A DNA stretch of 64,000 bases from Levilactobacillus tongjiangensis (GTDB lineage Bacteria > Bacillota > Bacilli > Lactobacillales > Lactobacillaceae). Positions 51,852 through 61,131 of this stretch are shown one piece after another. A program made the translations under genes and the position numbers. Under the pieces are notes generated by a model. It was not told where the DNA came from and made no database searches. It saw nothing but the letters and a program-made list of their open reading frames with translations. Location of the stretch: positions 1 to 64,000 of the forward strand of contig NZ_RHNY01000007.1 of the NCBI RefSeq assembly GCF_003946345.1, in the 5' to 3' direction. The first letter of the stretch is position 1, and every line of letters starts with the position of its first letter.

Positions 51852-52328
51852 GTGGCTAAATTTACGGAGGAAGTACGGGAATTTTTTGATATTCGTCGGT
51901 TGGTTTTTCGAATTGGGGAACTGGCTGCGATGACCGATGTATCAGCTAGACAGTTGCGCTACTGGGAAAAGAAGGGACTCATTGCGTCGGAAGAACGTGA
52001 AGATGGCCAACAGGCTCGGGTCTACACCTTCAAAACGTTCGTTCGGGTTTCGATGATTAAGTACTACTTGGACACCGGTTATACACTCGCCGCAGCTGGG
52101 AAATTAGCTGCTGAACGGCAAGACCGGGTGCAATACATTCATCGCTTTATTACAAGGGGCATGCGGGGAATGGCTCAGGTGGATGGCCAAATGGCGATTA
52201 ATCTTGGCCCGTTTGATGAGACAAAAACGTTGATGGCACTGATTCCGGAGGCTGATACTGACGCCGTTCATTACAAGTTGTTACCAAATGAAGAGGCACA
52301 ACGGGTCACACAAAACACACCGGCATAA
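51852..52328 (+). CDS. MerR-family transcriptional regulator
   Basis: 158 residues. GTG 51852 has GAGGAGGAG upstream. The winged helix RIGELAAMTDVSARQLRYWEKKGLI is at about 22-46, followed by RVYTFKTFVRV and a short C-terminal effector region. There is no Cys cluster for metals, so the ligand is unknown. Closely followed by a terminator; the PadR gene is next. Confidence 0.85.
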   Translation: MAKFTEEVREFFDIRRLVFRIGELAAMTDVSARQLRYWEKKGLIASEEREDGQQARVYTFKTFVRVSMIKYYLDTGYTLAAAGKLAAERQDRVQYIHRFITRGMRGMAQVDGQMAINLGPFDETKTLMALIPEADTDAVHYKLLPNEEAQRVTQNTPA

Positions 52329-52381
52329 ATCAAAAATTACAACGTAAGTTACTTATGTTACAAATGAAATATTTCTTCAGC

Positions 52382-52415
52382 AGGTTCTGGGATGAAAGTC
52401 TCAGAACCTTTTTTA
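52382..52415 (+). terminator. terminator of the merR-family gene
   Basis: AGGTTCTGGGA and TCTCAGAACCT form a stem around TGAAAG, followed by TTTTT. Confidence 0.85.
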
Positions 52416-52505
52416 TGGCCACGTTTAGTTAACTGAATTTCTACAAAATTCCCTTGGCATGTATCTGGCCGATATATTATACTTTAGGTCGAGGAGTTGA
52501 AGAGC

Positions 52506-53042
52506 ATGTATGATTTATTTGTTTTGGGCCAATTAATGGATCAAGACATGACGGGCTATCAGCTACGGAAGGCGTTGAAAGCGGTCGTTGGTACTGAACA
52601 AACGATGAGCTATGGGGTGCTGTATCCGTTGCTGGAACGTTTAGCCATGGCAGGGTCTTTGCAGCTGACTACTGAACAGACGGCAGCACGGACAAAAAAA
52701 TGGGCAGCCATTACGGAAGCTGGCCGCCGTTCTTTTCATCAGCTGGTTCTGACACCAGTCGTCATTAATAAGCAAGCCCAGTTGATGTTTCAAATAAAAT
52801 GCAGCTGTTTACACCTATTAAGGACTGCGGAAAAGGTGACCATTTTACAGGATTTTCACGCATTTACGCAGGGGCAATTGGTGCAGCTGCGTGAGATTCA
52901 AGCGTATTTCAAGGACCGACCACGGATGCAACCCAATGATGTGGTCGATGAATTACAGATCAATCAGTTACAACAATTAAGAGCACAGGCGCAGGCGGAT
53001 TGGATAACCAGCCGGCTAGCGTCTCTGACTGAGGGAGAGTAA
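52506..53042 (+). CDS. PadR-family transcriptional regulator
   Basis: 178 residues. The winged helix domain includes MTGYQLRKALK and SYGVLYPLLERLA, followed by a C-terminal helical dimerisation region. ATG 52506 follows GAGGAG. It is only 2 bp from the MFS exporter, so it very likely represses that gene, as PadR-type repressors commonly do. Confidence 0.85.
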   Translation: MYDLFVLGQLMDQDMTGYQLRKALKAVVGTEQTMSYGVLYPLLERLAMAGSLQLTTEQTAARTKKWAAITEAGRRSFHQLVLTPVVINKQAQLMFQIKCSCLHLLRTAEKVTILQDFHAFTQGQLVQLREIQAYFKDRPRMQPNDVVDELQINQLQQLRAQAQADWITSRLASLTEGE

Positions 53043-53044
53043 GC

Positions 53045-54490
53045 ATGGCAAGAAAGAATTTTACGGATGATCCACAAATCCAACAACATCGCTGGTGGAT
53101 TTTGGTGGCAGTATGCTTGTTTATTTTTATGTCAACGTTGGATGGTAGTATTGTTAACATTGCCTTACCCGTAATGAGTAAGGACATGGCGATTCCCATG
53201 AATCAAGCGGAGTGGGTGGTTTCCATCTACTTAATTATCATTTGTGCACTACTGCTATTATTTGGGAAGTTGGGAGATACTCGTGGGAAGATCCGTATCT
53301 TTAAGCTGGGGTCTATCCTCTTTACCGTGGGGTCATTGCTCTGTGGATTCAGTGTTAGCTTGCCGTTCCTATTGGGTGGTCGAGCAGTTCAAGCCGTAGG
53401 GGCGGCGATGACCATGGCGACCAGTAACGGGATTATTACAGAAGTTTTTCCTTTTAGTGAACGCGGACGGGCTTTAGGGATGATTGGCTCGTTTGTTGCC
53501 TTGGGGAGTATTGCTGGTCCTGGAATTGGTGGAATTATCCTGGCCCACCTCAGTTGGGGATATATTTTTTGGATTAACGTGCCTGTCGGAATCGTAGCCC
53601 TTTTGCTAGGACAACGAATCTTGCCCCGTGATTTGATTGTGACCAAAGAGGCCATCGATATTCCTGGTGCAAGCTCGTTTGCTGTATTGATGGTGAGCCT
53701 GTTTGCCGGCGTCTTTATTGGTCAGGAGGTTGGATTTGGGCGACCAATGATTCTTGGTCTATTTGTCATTGCCGAGTTTGCCTTGATTTTCTTCATTCGC
53801 GTTGAGTTGCGAGTGGCCGACCCAATCTTGGCATTACATTTGTTTCAGAACAGAGAGTTTTCTATCAGTATTCTCTGTGCCTTCCTAATTTTTGTGGCGA
53901 ACTTTTTCTTCAACGTCATTGCACCGTTCTACCTAGAAAATGCGCGGGGCATGGCCGCCAATTACGCGGGGTATGCGCTGATGACTTTTCCCATTGTGCA
54001 AGTAGTCGTGGCACCGATTGCCGGTGCTGTTTCGGATAAGATTGGGCCTGAGCGATTGACGTTTGTCGGCCTGATTCTCATTTCTATCAGTCAAGTTGGG
54101 TACATGTTAGCCAATCTCGTGACGCCGTTGTGGGTCTTCATGTTCTTCATCGGTCTGGTTGGCTTGGGTAACGGGATCTTCATGTCACCCAATAACTCGA
54201 TTGTCATGAGTTCGGTGCCGGTTCAAAACTTGGGGGTTGCTGGGAGTATCAACGCTCTAGCCCGAGAACTGGGCATGGTTATTGGTATTTCCATTGCCAC
54301 GACGGTCCTCTTCTCGGCGATGGGCCACTATGCAGGCCATCACGTGACCGCCTATTTACCTAGCCATCCTGAGATTTTCATCGCTGGTATGCGGGTGGCG
54401 TTCATGGTATCTTTGGCCATTTGCCTGGTTGCCACGGTTGTTACGGGCTGGCGAATGTTTAGCCACCGGTCGGGCAAACTAGCTGACTAA
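53045..54490 (+). CDS. MFS drug exporter, DHA2 (EmrB/QacA) family
   Basis: 481 residues with 14 membrane helices. LDGSIVNIALPVMSKDM (motif D1) and the GKLGDTRGKIRIFKLGS loop (motif A) mark DHA2 proton antiporters. SIAGPGIGG is motif C. It exports drugs or related compounds; the substrate is unknown. It is cotranscribed with the PadR gene. Confidence 0.9.
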   Translation: MARKNFTDDPQIQQHRWWILVAVCLFIFMSTLDGSIVNIALPVMSKDMAIPMNQAEWVVSIYLIIICALLLLFGKLGDTRGKIRIFKLGSILFTVGSLLCGFSVSLPFLLGGRAVQAVGAAMTMATSNGIITEVFPFSERGRALGMIGSFVALGSIAGPGIGGIILAHLSWGYIFWINVPVGIVALLLGQRILPRDLIVTKEAIDIPGASSFAVLMVSLFAGVFIGQEVGFGRPMILGLFVIAEFALIFFIRVELRVADPILALHLFQNREFSISILCAFLIFVANFFFNVIAPFYLENARGMAANYAGYALMTFPIVQVVVAPIAGAVSDKIGPERLTFVGLILISISQVGYMLANLVTPLWVFMFFIGLVGLGNGIFMSPNNSIVMSSVPVQNLGVAGSINALARELGMVIGISIATTVLFSAMGHYAGHHVTAYLPSHPEIFIAGMRVAFMVSLAICLVATVVTGWRMFSHRSGKLAD

Positions 54491-54542
54491 GACACAATCG
54501 CAACAGGATAAGTCACTTTAGTTGGGCGGATTAGCACACGTC

Positions 54543-54580
54543 AAAAAAGGCTCACCACAATTTCTGCGGTGAGCCTTTTA
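54543..54580. terminator. bidirectional terminator
   Basis: AAAAGGCTCACC and GGTGAGCCTTTT form the stem between convergent genes, with A- and T-tracts on both sides. Confidence 0.88.
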
Positions 54581-54592
54581 GGTTACTTAAGC

Positions 54593-57346
54593 TTATTTAG
54601 TTTCTTTGTCTTTCTTAGTAGGCCGGTCAGCGCGTCGTTGCCGACGGAACTGATGAGGCTTTTGAGCGGGAATGATAACTGACAGTTTCCCGAATGAGGA
54701 TGCCATCAGTGGCAGTGCCAAGTTGAAGATGATTGCCGTAAAGATGGTAATCAGGGTAACCGCCGTTAACGTTTGTGATTCAGCAGCTAAGAGCCCGAGT
54801 ACCCCGGCAATGATGATAAACAGGGAGTGTCGCATCGTTTGGCCAACTTCATGAATACCAGGAAGTAACCAATCAAGCAACGGTGCATCATTTAGTCGGT
54901 AACTCAACGCTAACTGGGTCAGTTCCACAACTGCGAGAACCGTCAGTGGGACGAATGCCAGCAGGGGAACCTGCCAGTTGAAGTCGCCATCGCCGGTCAA
55001 CCACTTCATAATGAGGTGGGTCAGTTGGTAACTAGCCAATGTTGATGCCAGGAACGTTAAGAACCAGTAGCTGGCTTGCAAGAGGGACCGACTGAAGATG
55101 ATCAGCAAGAGTAACGTAATGCCGAAGACTAACAGGAGCACTCTTGGTAGGTCGTGCTGGTATTGATTTTGGATGGTGGCCATCGTGACTGGTTGGCCAG
55201 TGAAGGTCAACGTTGAGCCTGCCAGGACGGTTCCACGTAATTGACTGGTAGCTACCTGACGTAGTTGGTCCAGAGTTTTGGCCGTGTTCTTAGCGTTAGG
55301 TTCTTGCTTCAACGTAATCGTCAGGTACGTGGACTTCACATTTTGGTTCGTGAAGTTAGCCATGGATTGCTGGAAGTCACCGCTAGCCAATTGAGTTGGT
55401 GTGAGGTAGAGGGCCTTAGCAGCTTCAGACGTTTGCAAGCCACCTAGATAGGTGTACATCTTGTTCAACGTCTTTTGCATGCTAACAACTTGCTTCCGAG
55501 AACTCTTCAGGCTATCGTTAACGGCCTTCAAAGTATCGGCGTAGTTACTCAAGTTGGAGTGGGCGGTCGTTGCATCGGTATTTGACGTATTAACGCCCGT
55601 AGACAGGGTGGTCAACGTACTCAATGCTGAGTTTAACTCGGTGTTGACAGCGTTCAATTGGGCAATGTAGCTGGTAACCTTCTTGGAGGCACTGCTACTG
55701 CCGGAAGCATTTGAACGGGATAAAGCACTTTGTAAGGATGTTTGTAACGTGCTGCTGTCGCTGACCAAGCCATTGGTCTTGGTGGTCAGTGATTGAAGTC
55801 GTTTAACTTCCTTATTCAAGTCCTTTTGACGGAGGTTGGAGCTGTCAGACTTCAGATCGTTACGAACGGTCCCAAGCTGGCCAACAACACCAGTCAAGTC
55901 TTCGTTCAACGTGCTCAACTGATTGGAAACGTAGTACTGGGTGATTGGCTGACCACCGGGTTGCGTGACCGACGTAACGGAAGCAACACCAGGTTGGGCC
56001 CGCAACTTTTTGGTTAAATTATCTAATTGGAACAGTTGATTTTGATTGTCCAAGCGCTTGTTGGTTTGCAGGTAGAGGGTCACAGGAGTGGCCTTTCCTT
56101 GACCAAAGTGTGCGCTTAATACCCGAGCACCCTGCACGGCTTGATTATTCGGAATATCTTGCGAGTTGTTGTAACTTAATTGATTACGGTAACCATAGGC
56201 AAATGGACCGGCAAGGTAGAGGACTGCCAGAACGGCAATCCAAGGTTGCCAAAGACCAAAGCGGGCAAGACTATGCCAAAGCTTGTGGTCCTTGAGTGCT
56301 GGCCGCGTTTTCTTTGGCCAGAACAGGCTGTTACCCAGCATTCCAGTAAAGACAGGAATCAGAGTGACACTGGCGATCCCAGTAATGGCAAAACCAATCC
56401 CGAGTAAGCCAAAGGCCCGAATGGTTGAGAAGTCGAAGAGCATTAAGCTCCCAAATGCTAAGGTTAATGTCAGGGTACTGATCAGAATCCGGTAACCCAG
56501 GTTCTGAACAACTTCTGTCGTAGCAACCTGACTTGCTTCACCATCGTCAACGCGGTTCCGTAGTTCGCGGAAGAACCAGAAGCTCGTCAAAAGGGTGAAG
56601 AGGCTGATGCCCATCAACAGGAAAATCGGCGTAAATTCAGAGTACGCAAAGTTCCAGTGGTAAGCCAGGTTAGTTGCCAAGCTCAGTGTGGAGATATAAC
56701 TGATTAAAATGGCTAGGAACGTGATGATAGGGGCAATGATTGAGGCGAATAAAATCCCCATGGCAACTAAGGCAATCAGTAACGTCATCAGGATAACAAT
56801 TAACGTGTATGATGCAATGTGTTCATTGGCTGCGTCACTAACGATTTCAGGACTTGTTACGTAGGTGTTCAAGCCAATGGTCGAAATCTGACTGGAAAGT
56901 TGATCGGTGATTTGCCGAACAGTTCCCTGATTATGACTGACCTCTAGCTGAACAACTTCGGTCGACTGGTCCTTAGAGAAAAGTTGCGGTCTTGCGGTTG
57001 GTGTATTCGTCATCGTGGTAACTTTCTTGACGCCGTAATACGTCGAACGCTTTTGCAATTCCGTTACAGACTTGTCAATTGCACTAAGTTGCTTAGCGGT
57101 TAACTTGCCGTCCGGGTTATTGTAGACCGCATTCACGGTGTAGGTCCCGTTTAAATTACGCCCCCAAGTGTTCTTGATCTGGGTCGCTTTTACGGGTTGA
57201 CTCGTATTTGCCAATTGTGGCTGGCCATCATACTGAATGATGGTGCTGACGTTTGGTAGGGTAATAATGGCCGCGAAGACCACGATCAACCAGAATACGA
57301 GTGCAAAGATTCGGTTGTGGTGAAGCTTTCTTATCCGTTCTTGCAT
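54593..57346 (-). CDS. MMPL-family RND transporter
   Basis: 917 residues. An N-terminal helix and external loop of about 150 residues are followed by five to six helices, then a long external segment (about 380-690) rich in Ser/Thr/Asn/Gln with coiled-coil character, then the second set of helices, and a basic cytoplasmic tail. The layout is that of MMPL/YdfJ-type exporters of lipids or drugs. Substrate unknown. Monocistronic. Confidence 0.85.
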   Translation of the reverse strand: MQERIRKLHHNRIFALVFWLIVVFAAIITLPNVSTIIQYDGQPQLANTSQPVKATQIKNTWGRNLNGTYTVNAVYNNPDGKLTAKQLSAIDKSVTELQKRSTYYGVKKVTTMTNTPTARPQLFSKDQSTEVVQLEVSHNQGTVRQITDQLSSQISTIGLNTYVTSPEIVSDAANEHIASYTLIVILMTLLIALVAMGILFASIIAPIITFLAILISYISTLSLATNLAYHWNFAYSEFTPIFLLMGISLFTLLTSFWFFRELRNRVDDGEASQVATTEVVQNLGYRILISTLTLTLAFGSLMLFDFSTIRAFGLLGIGFAITGIASVTLIPVFTGMLGNSLFWPKKTRPALKDHKLWHSLARFGLWQPWIAVLAVLYLAGPFAYGYRNQLSYNNSQDIPNNQAVQGARVLSAHFGQGKATPVTLYLQTNKRLDNQNQLFQLDNLTKKLRAQPGVASVTSVTQPGGQPITQYYVSNQLSTLNEDLTGVVGQLGTVRNDLKSDSSNLRQKDLNKEVKRLQSLTTKTNGLVSDSSTLQTSLQSALSRSNASGSSSASKKVTSYIAQLNAVNTELNSALSTLTTLSTGVNTSNTDATTAHSNLSNYADTLKAVNDSLKSSRKQVVSMQKTLNKMYTYLGGLQTSEAAKALYLTPTQLASGDFQQSMANFTNQNVKSTYLTITLKQEPNAKNTAKTLDQLRQVATSQLRGTVLAGSTLTFTGQPVTMATIQNQYQHDLPRVLLLVFGITLLLLIIFSRSLLQASYWFLTFLASTLASYQLTHLIMKWLTGDGDFNWQVPLLAFVPLTVLAVVELTQLALSYRLNDAPLLDWLLPGIHEVGQTMRHSLFIIIAGVLGLLAAESQTLTAVTLITIFTAIIFNLALPLMASSFGKLSVIIPAQKPHQFRRQRRADRPTKKDKETK

Positions 57347-57546
57347 ATGTAGTCTGAGTCCTCTCTATGTAATCAATTTCCCGCCGTGCAAGCAGGGTGT
57401 AGTCCATGTTTAATTTTACCATAATAGGAAAAATTGGGGCTGTTTTCAGGTGGATTTAAGAAAAGTTAAGAAACTCTTTAGTTGACTTAAAATTCTCAAC
57501 CGGTAAAGTAGGGAATCGCGAATTCAATTAGAAAGAAGCGAACACC

Positions 57547-57789
57547 ATGTCAAAACACCATCAATCTTATCAAAGTCCGTTCGCAGCAATGTTGACGGAA
57601 CAACGTTTTCCCTTTGCCAGTCAATTGGCAGCTAAGGCCCACCTTGACCCCAGCCAAGTTATGTTCGCTTACTTACAGATCACAGCAAACGTGCCCACGA
57701 CGTTAGCAGCCGTTCCCCGCCAAAAAGAAATTGACCGACGGTTCCAGCAATTTTTGACGGACGCTGCTAAGCCGGTGACTGACGATTAA
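57547..57789 (+). CDS. small hypothetical protein
   Basis: 80 residues with ATG 57547 behind AGAAAGAAG. Neutral to basic, helical, no Cys, no signal. Alone, upstream of the choloylglycine hydrolase by 140 bp. Not recognised. Confidence 0.55.
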   Translation: MSKHHQSYQSPFAAMLTEQRFPFASQLAAKAHLDPSQVMFAYLQITANVPTTLAAVPRQKEIDRRFQQFLTDAAKPVTDD

Positions 57790-57931
57790 CTAGAGGCGAA
57801 ATGGTTGAAGCGGTCCGTTGATTCGCGTAAACTGGATTAACCATTAAAAAGTTACTTAACAAACTAGGCCAGCTGATCAAATAATTGTGAGCTTATCGAA
57901 GTTCGGGTAGCCATGAAGGAGGAAGATACCT

Positions 57932-58909
57932 GTGTGTACCAGCATTTTACAGATTGCGAAGGACGGTAGCCACATTTTGGCGCGAACCATGGACTGGCAC
58001 GCATTGTACGTGCAGCCGCTGTTTGTTCCGCGGGATTATCAGTGGGAGAGTGTGTACGATAATCACGTACACACCAACAAATACGCCATGATTGGTGGCG
58101 GTGGCGCCCACCATCACGAAATTGATGTGTCCGATGGCGTCAACGAGATGGGGTTGAGCGTGCAAAAGTTAACGTTCGCTAATGGCTCCAACTTAGTTGA
58201 TAAACCCACTTACGGCCAAGTTCACTTGGCACCTTACGAATTTTCCTTCTACTTGCTGGGACATTACGCTTCCGTTGCTGACATTGAGGAACACATTGAT
58301 GAAATTCAATTGATGAGCGGCAAATACGCTGTCAATGAGATTGGTGATTCCGAACTCCATTTTGCAGTGGTCGACCGGACGGGCCGGACCGTGGTTATTG
58401 AACCGACCCATTTTCCCATGCGTGTGCGGGAGAATCCGTTAGGCGTGGTGACCAACAGTAAAGACTTTGAGCTTCAACTTGAGCGCCTCGGTCAGTACGT
58501 TAACTATACCGATGACTTTGAAGCCGGGACGTTACCGCTTAACGCGACGCGGGTCTCCACTGGGCGTTTTTCTGGCAAGCCAGTTCCCAGCGGGTCCTTT
58601 ACGCCGGGTGGCCGGTTTGTCCGGGCGGCTTATTATAAAGAACGTGCCGACTTACCAACCGATGAACCAGGAGCAATCGTCAGCGCGTGGCACCTCTTGA
58701 ACAGTGTCACGGTACCGAAGAGTCATCAATACCGGCCAACCTACTCGGTTTATCGAGCGGCAACTTGTTGTGAGTCATTGACGTATTACTTTCAACCATA
58801 CAATCGACTCGGTTTAGTTCAGTTAAAATTGACCCCAGAGATGTTGACTTGGACGGAGCCTAAGTTCTACAAAGTTGCCAATCAACTGACGGTCACACCG
58901 CTCAACTGA
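57932..58909 (+). CDS. choloylglycine hydrolase family protein (bile salt hydrolase / penicillin V acylase)
   Basis: 325 residues; GTG 57932 follows GAAGGAGGA. The N-terminal nucleophile is Cys2, exposed after Met removal. Arg18, Asp21, Asn175 and Arg228 stand at exactly the positions of the family's catalytic residues. The bile-salt Asn at about 82 is not evident (FANGSN, with Asn84), so choosing between bile salt hydrolase and penicillin acylase is not possible. Its stop overlaps the YdcF gene on the other strand by 8 bp. Confidence 0.9.
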   Translation: MCTSILQIAKDGSHILARTMDWHALYVQPLFVPRDYQWESVYDNHVHTNKYAMIGGGGAHHHEIDVSDGVNEMGLSVQKLTFANGSNLVDKPTYGQVHLAPYEFSFYLLGHYASVADIEEHIDEIQLMSGKYAVNEIGDSELHFAVVDRTGRTVVIEPTHFPMRVRENPLGVVTNSKDFELQLERLGQYVNYTDDFEAGTLPLNATRVSTGRFSGKPVPSGSFTPGGRFVRAAYYKERADLPTDEPGAIVSAWHLLNSVTVPKSHQYRPTYSVYRAATCCESLTYYFQPYNRLGLVQLKLTPEMLTWTEPKFYKVANQLTVTPLN

Positions 58910-59894
58910 TCAGTAGGAGCCACAGCACATTAGCAGTCAAGAAACCTACCAACACTCCCCGATGTAAGCGAGGATGCAACATGATGATGGCTAAAAATTC
59001 ACGAGCCCAGGCACCCGGTAAATAAGACCAGCGGACGTGGGCTGGGTAGCCACCAATTCGAAGGCCGAGTTCACTAGCCAGATGTTCTGCACGGAATAAG
59101 TGATAGTTACTGGTGACGATGATGACTTTCCCACCGCCATCGGGTAATTGGGACCATAGCCGCTGACTGTACAAGACATTGGACAGGGTGTTCGTGGCTT
59201 GTTTTTCTTCGATAATGTCCTTGGCATCCCAGCCACGGGCGACTAGATAGGCTGCCATCGCCGTTGACTCGGGACACGTTTCATCAGGACCCTGCCCACC
59301 AGAAACAATCATGGTGGGCTTTTTGGTTTGACGTTGAGCAAACGCTAGTGCCGTATCCAAGCGACTGCCGAGCACCCGGCCAATCTGGTCACCATGCTGG
59401 AGGCCGGCTCCTAAGACGAGCAGGGTATCCGCCCGTTTAGCCCGCCACCAATCAGCGCGCAAGGCGCCCAAGACGCTAGCGGCGAAGAGAATTCCCAGGT
59501 AGGTACTGAAGGCGGGGATGAAGGTTAACCACGGCCAGAATGAGGAGCCAAAGTGGCCGCTGTTTAGGCTGTACCCCCAACCCACTGCAAGAATTACCCA
59601 TAGCCAGATGCCAGCAATTAGACCGTACGTGAGGTGTTCTTGTTTGCGGAAGACCAGGTGTGGGGCATTGAGAATCAAAAGTAGGGTGAAGATTCCCAGA
59701 CCACCGACCAGCGCGATTAATGTCCAGCCGACGTGCGCCAATACCTGTGCCCAGAGATGCTTCGAAAAACTGGCAACGATGATGATCAGCGCGCAACTGA
59801 CCGTGGTGACCACAGCACTGGTTAAGCCGCGGGGTTGCCAAAAGGTAAAGAGCGCGGTGAGACAGACTAGCAAAACGATGGTACTAAGAACCAT
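58902..59894 (-). CDS. YdcF-family membrane protein (DUF218)
   Basis: 330 residues. Four or five N-terminal helices precede the DUF218 domain, which begins DTLLVLGAGLQHGDQIG (about 160) and has VSGGQGPDETCPESTAMA and TSNYHLFRAEHLA; a final helix closes it. The domain is thought to act on envelope or nucleotide-like substrates, but the reaction is not settled. GGGGGTG precedes the ATG. Confidence 0.85.
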   Translation of the reverse strand: MVLSTIVLLVCLTALFTFWQPRGLTSAVVTTVSCALIIIVASFSKHLWAQVLAHVGWTLIALVGGLGIFTLLLILNAPHLVFRKQEHLTYGLIAGIWLWVILAVGWGYSLNSGHFGSSFWPWLTFIPAFSTYLGILFAASVLGALRADWWRAKRADTLLVLGAGLQHGDQIGRVLGSRLDTALAFAQRQTKKPTMIVSGGQGPDETCPESTAMAAYLVARGWDAKDIIEEKQATNTLSNVLYSQRLWSQLPDGGGKVIIVTSNYHLFRAEHLASELGLRIGGYPAHVRWSYLPGAWAREFLAIIMLHPRLHRGVLVGFLTANVLWLLLIS

Positions 59895-60047
59895 TTTGAC
59901 ACCCCCTTAAAGGTTAAGATTTATTGACACTTTCAGATTCTTCTATTTCTGGTGAGAATCTTGTTATAATGAGAAATACTGGCCTGCGTTCGCTGAATGC
60001 AGGGCAGACACAATTAAGTCTATTATAACGGAATTGGAGGGACCAAG

Positions 60048-60683
60048 GTGGCTAAACGGCGAAGAAAACCTAGGAATGCAAGAAAACGACGACCAAGCTC
60101 TGCTAGAGCAACCTGGATTTTTGTCCTGGTCCTGCTGGTCTTGGGTGGTGGCATGTTGATGAAGGACCACATTCAAGCGGTGGTACAGCCACAACCAACC
60201 GCTCATCAAGTGACGGTTAAACCGGTTTCTGGTGAGACGCCAGCGCAACAAGCGTTTATTCAGAAGGTCGCCACGCCGGCCGTAAAGGTTTATCGCAAAA
60301 ATGGCCAGGTCCTGCCCAGCATCGTGATTGCCCAGAGCATTCTGGAGTCGAGTTGGGGAACGTCCAAAATCTTTCAGCAGGCGAATAATCCCTTTGGTAT
60401 CAAGGGAAGTTATCATGGTAAGACCGGGTCGTTCGTGACACACGAGTACGTGAATGGGGAACGGATCAAGATTCACGCTAACTTCCGAATTTATCCCAAT
60501 CTAACGGTTGCCATCCAGGATCACGACAATGTCTTAAAAAGCCGCTATCTACCGCAACCAGCGAAGAATTATCAAGAAGCTTCGCAGAAATTGCAGGCCG
60601 GTGGGTACGCCACTGATCCCGATTACGCGCAAAAGCTCAATAGCTTGATTGTCAGCTATAAATTAAATCAATTTGATAAATGA
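60048..60683 (+). CDS. membrane-anchored glucosaminidase-like peptidoglycan hydrolase
   Basis: 211 residues; GTG 60048 behind GGAGGG. A basic N-terminus and one membrane helix (about 23-40) precede a glucosaminidase/FlgJ-like domain: IAQSILESSWGTS with the catalytic Glu, then NNPFGIKGSY and a late YATDPDYAQKL. It cuts glycan strands. Alone, with a terminator after it. Confidence 0.88.
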   Translation: MAKRRRKPRNARKRRPSSARATWIFVLVLLVLGGGMLMKDHIQAVVQPQPTAHQVTVKPVSGETPAQQAFIQKVATPAVKVYRKNGQVLPSIVIAQSILESSWGTSKIFQQANNPFGIKGSYHGKTGSFVTHEYVNGERIKIHANFRIYPNLTVAIQDHDNVLKSRYLPQPAKNYQEASQKLQAGGYATDPDYAQKLNSLIVSYKLNQFDK

Positions 60684-60715
60684 TGCGGCGTTGTTTGCCG
60701 CTTAGCTTAACTAAG

Positions 60716-60751
60716 AAGGACCTGAGATACGTATGTATCCCAGGTCCTTTT
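60716..60751 (+). terminator. terminator of the glucosaminidase gene
   Basis: AAGGACCTGAGATAC and GTATCCCAGGTCCTT pair with few mismatches around GTAT, and the T-tract follows. It separates the gene from repeat I. Confidence 0.82.
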
Positions 60752-60782
60752 GAACTTTAGTATGGTTTGACGCTCTCCGGAC

Positions 60783-60940
60783 GCCAGGGATTCCGCCAGC
60801 TGTGGGGACGCTTCAGCCAAAAAGCGAGCTTCTCGCTCGATTTGAAGCTACGAAGAACCCGTATCTTCAAATGCGTCCGTGGTGTAAACTGGCAAAAATC
60901 ACCAGTTACCGCCACTTTCACAGCTGACTATATCCCTGGC
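60783..60940 (-). repeat. dispersed structured repeat, copy I
   Basis: The arms GCCAGGGA (60783-60790) / TCCCTGGC (60933-60940) and CAGCTGTG (60797-60804) / CACAGCTG (60919-60926) pair. The core is TTTGAAG (60841-60847) / CTTCAAA (60865-60871) with TACG/CGTA pairs, and the side hairpin is AACTGG/CCAGTT. Very similar to copy C. Confidence 0.82.
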
Positions 60941-61046
60941 CTCCTCCGGCTTCGATTGCGTTTAACACGGTAGCTGCTGAAAATTTTACACGCACTGTTT
61001 TATTTACAAACCAATCGATGGTAGCGGAATACCGTGTAAGCCGAGA

Positions 61047-61103
61047 GGTCGCCAGATATGGGCTCAGGCGCGTCCGCACCGTTCCAGCCCATATCTGGCG
61101 ACC
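61047..61103. repeat. dispersed structured repeat, copy J (internal deletion)
   Basis: The 18-bp arms are identical to those of copy D and perfectly complementary (61047-61064, 61086-61103), but the core is missing. The 57-bp copy is explained by an 89-bp deletion from a D-like unit between two GTC triplets. No other terminator is evident after the minus-strand gene at 61132. Confidence 0.82.
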
Positions 61104-61131
61104 GGTAAGGTGGGAGGGTACACACAGTTTC

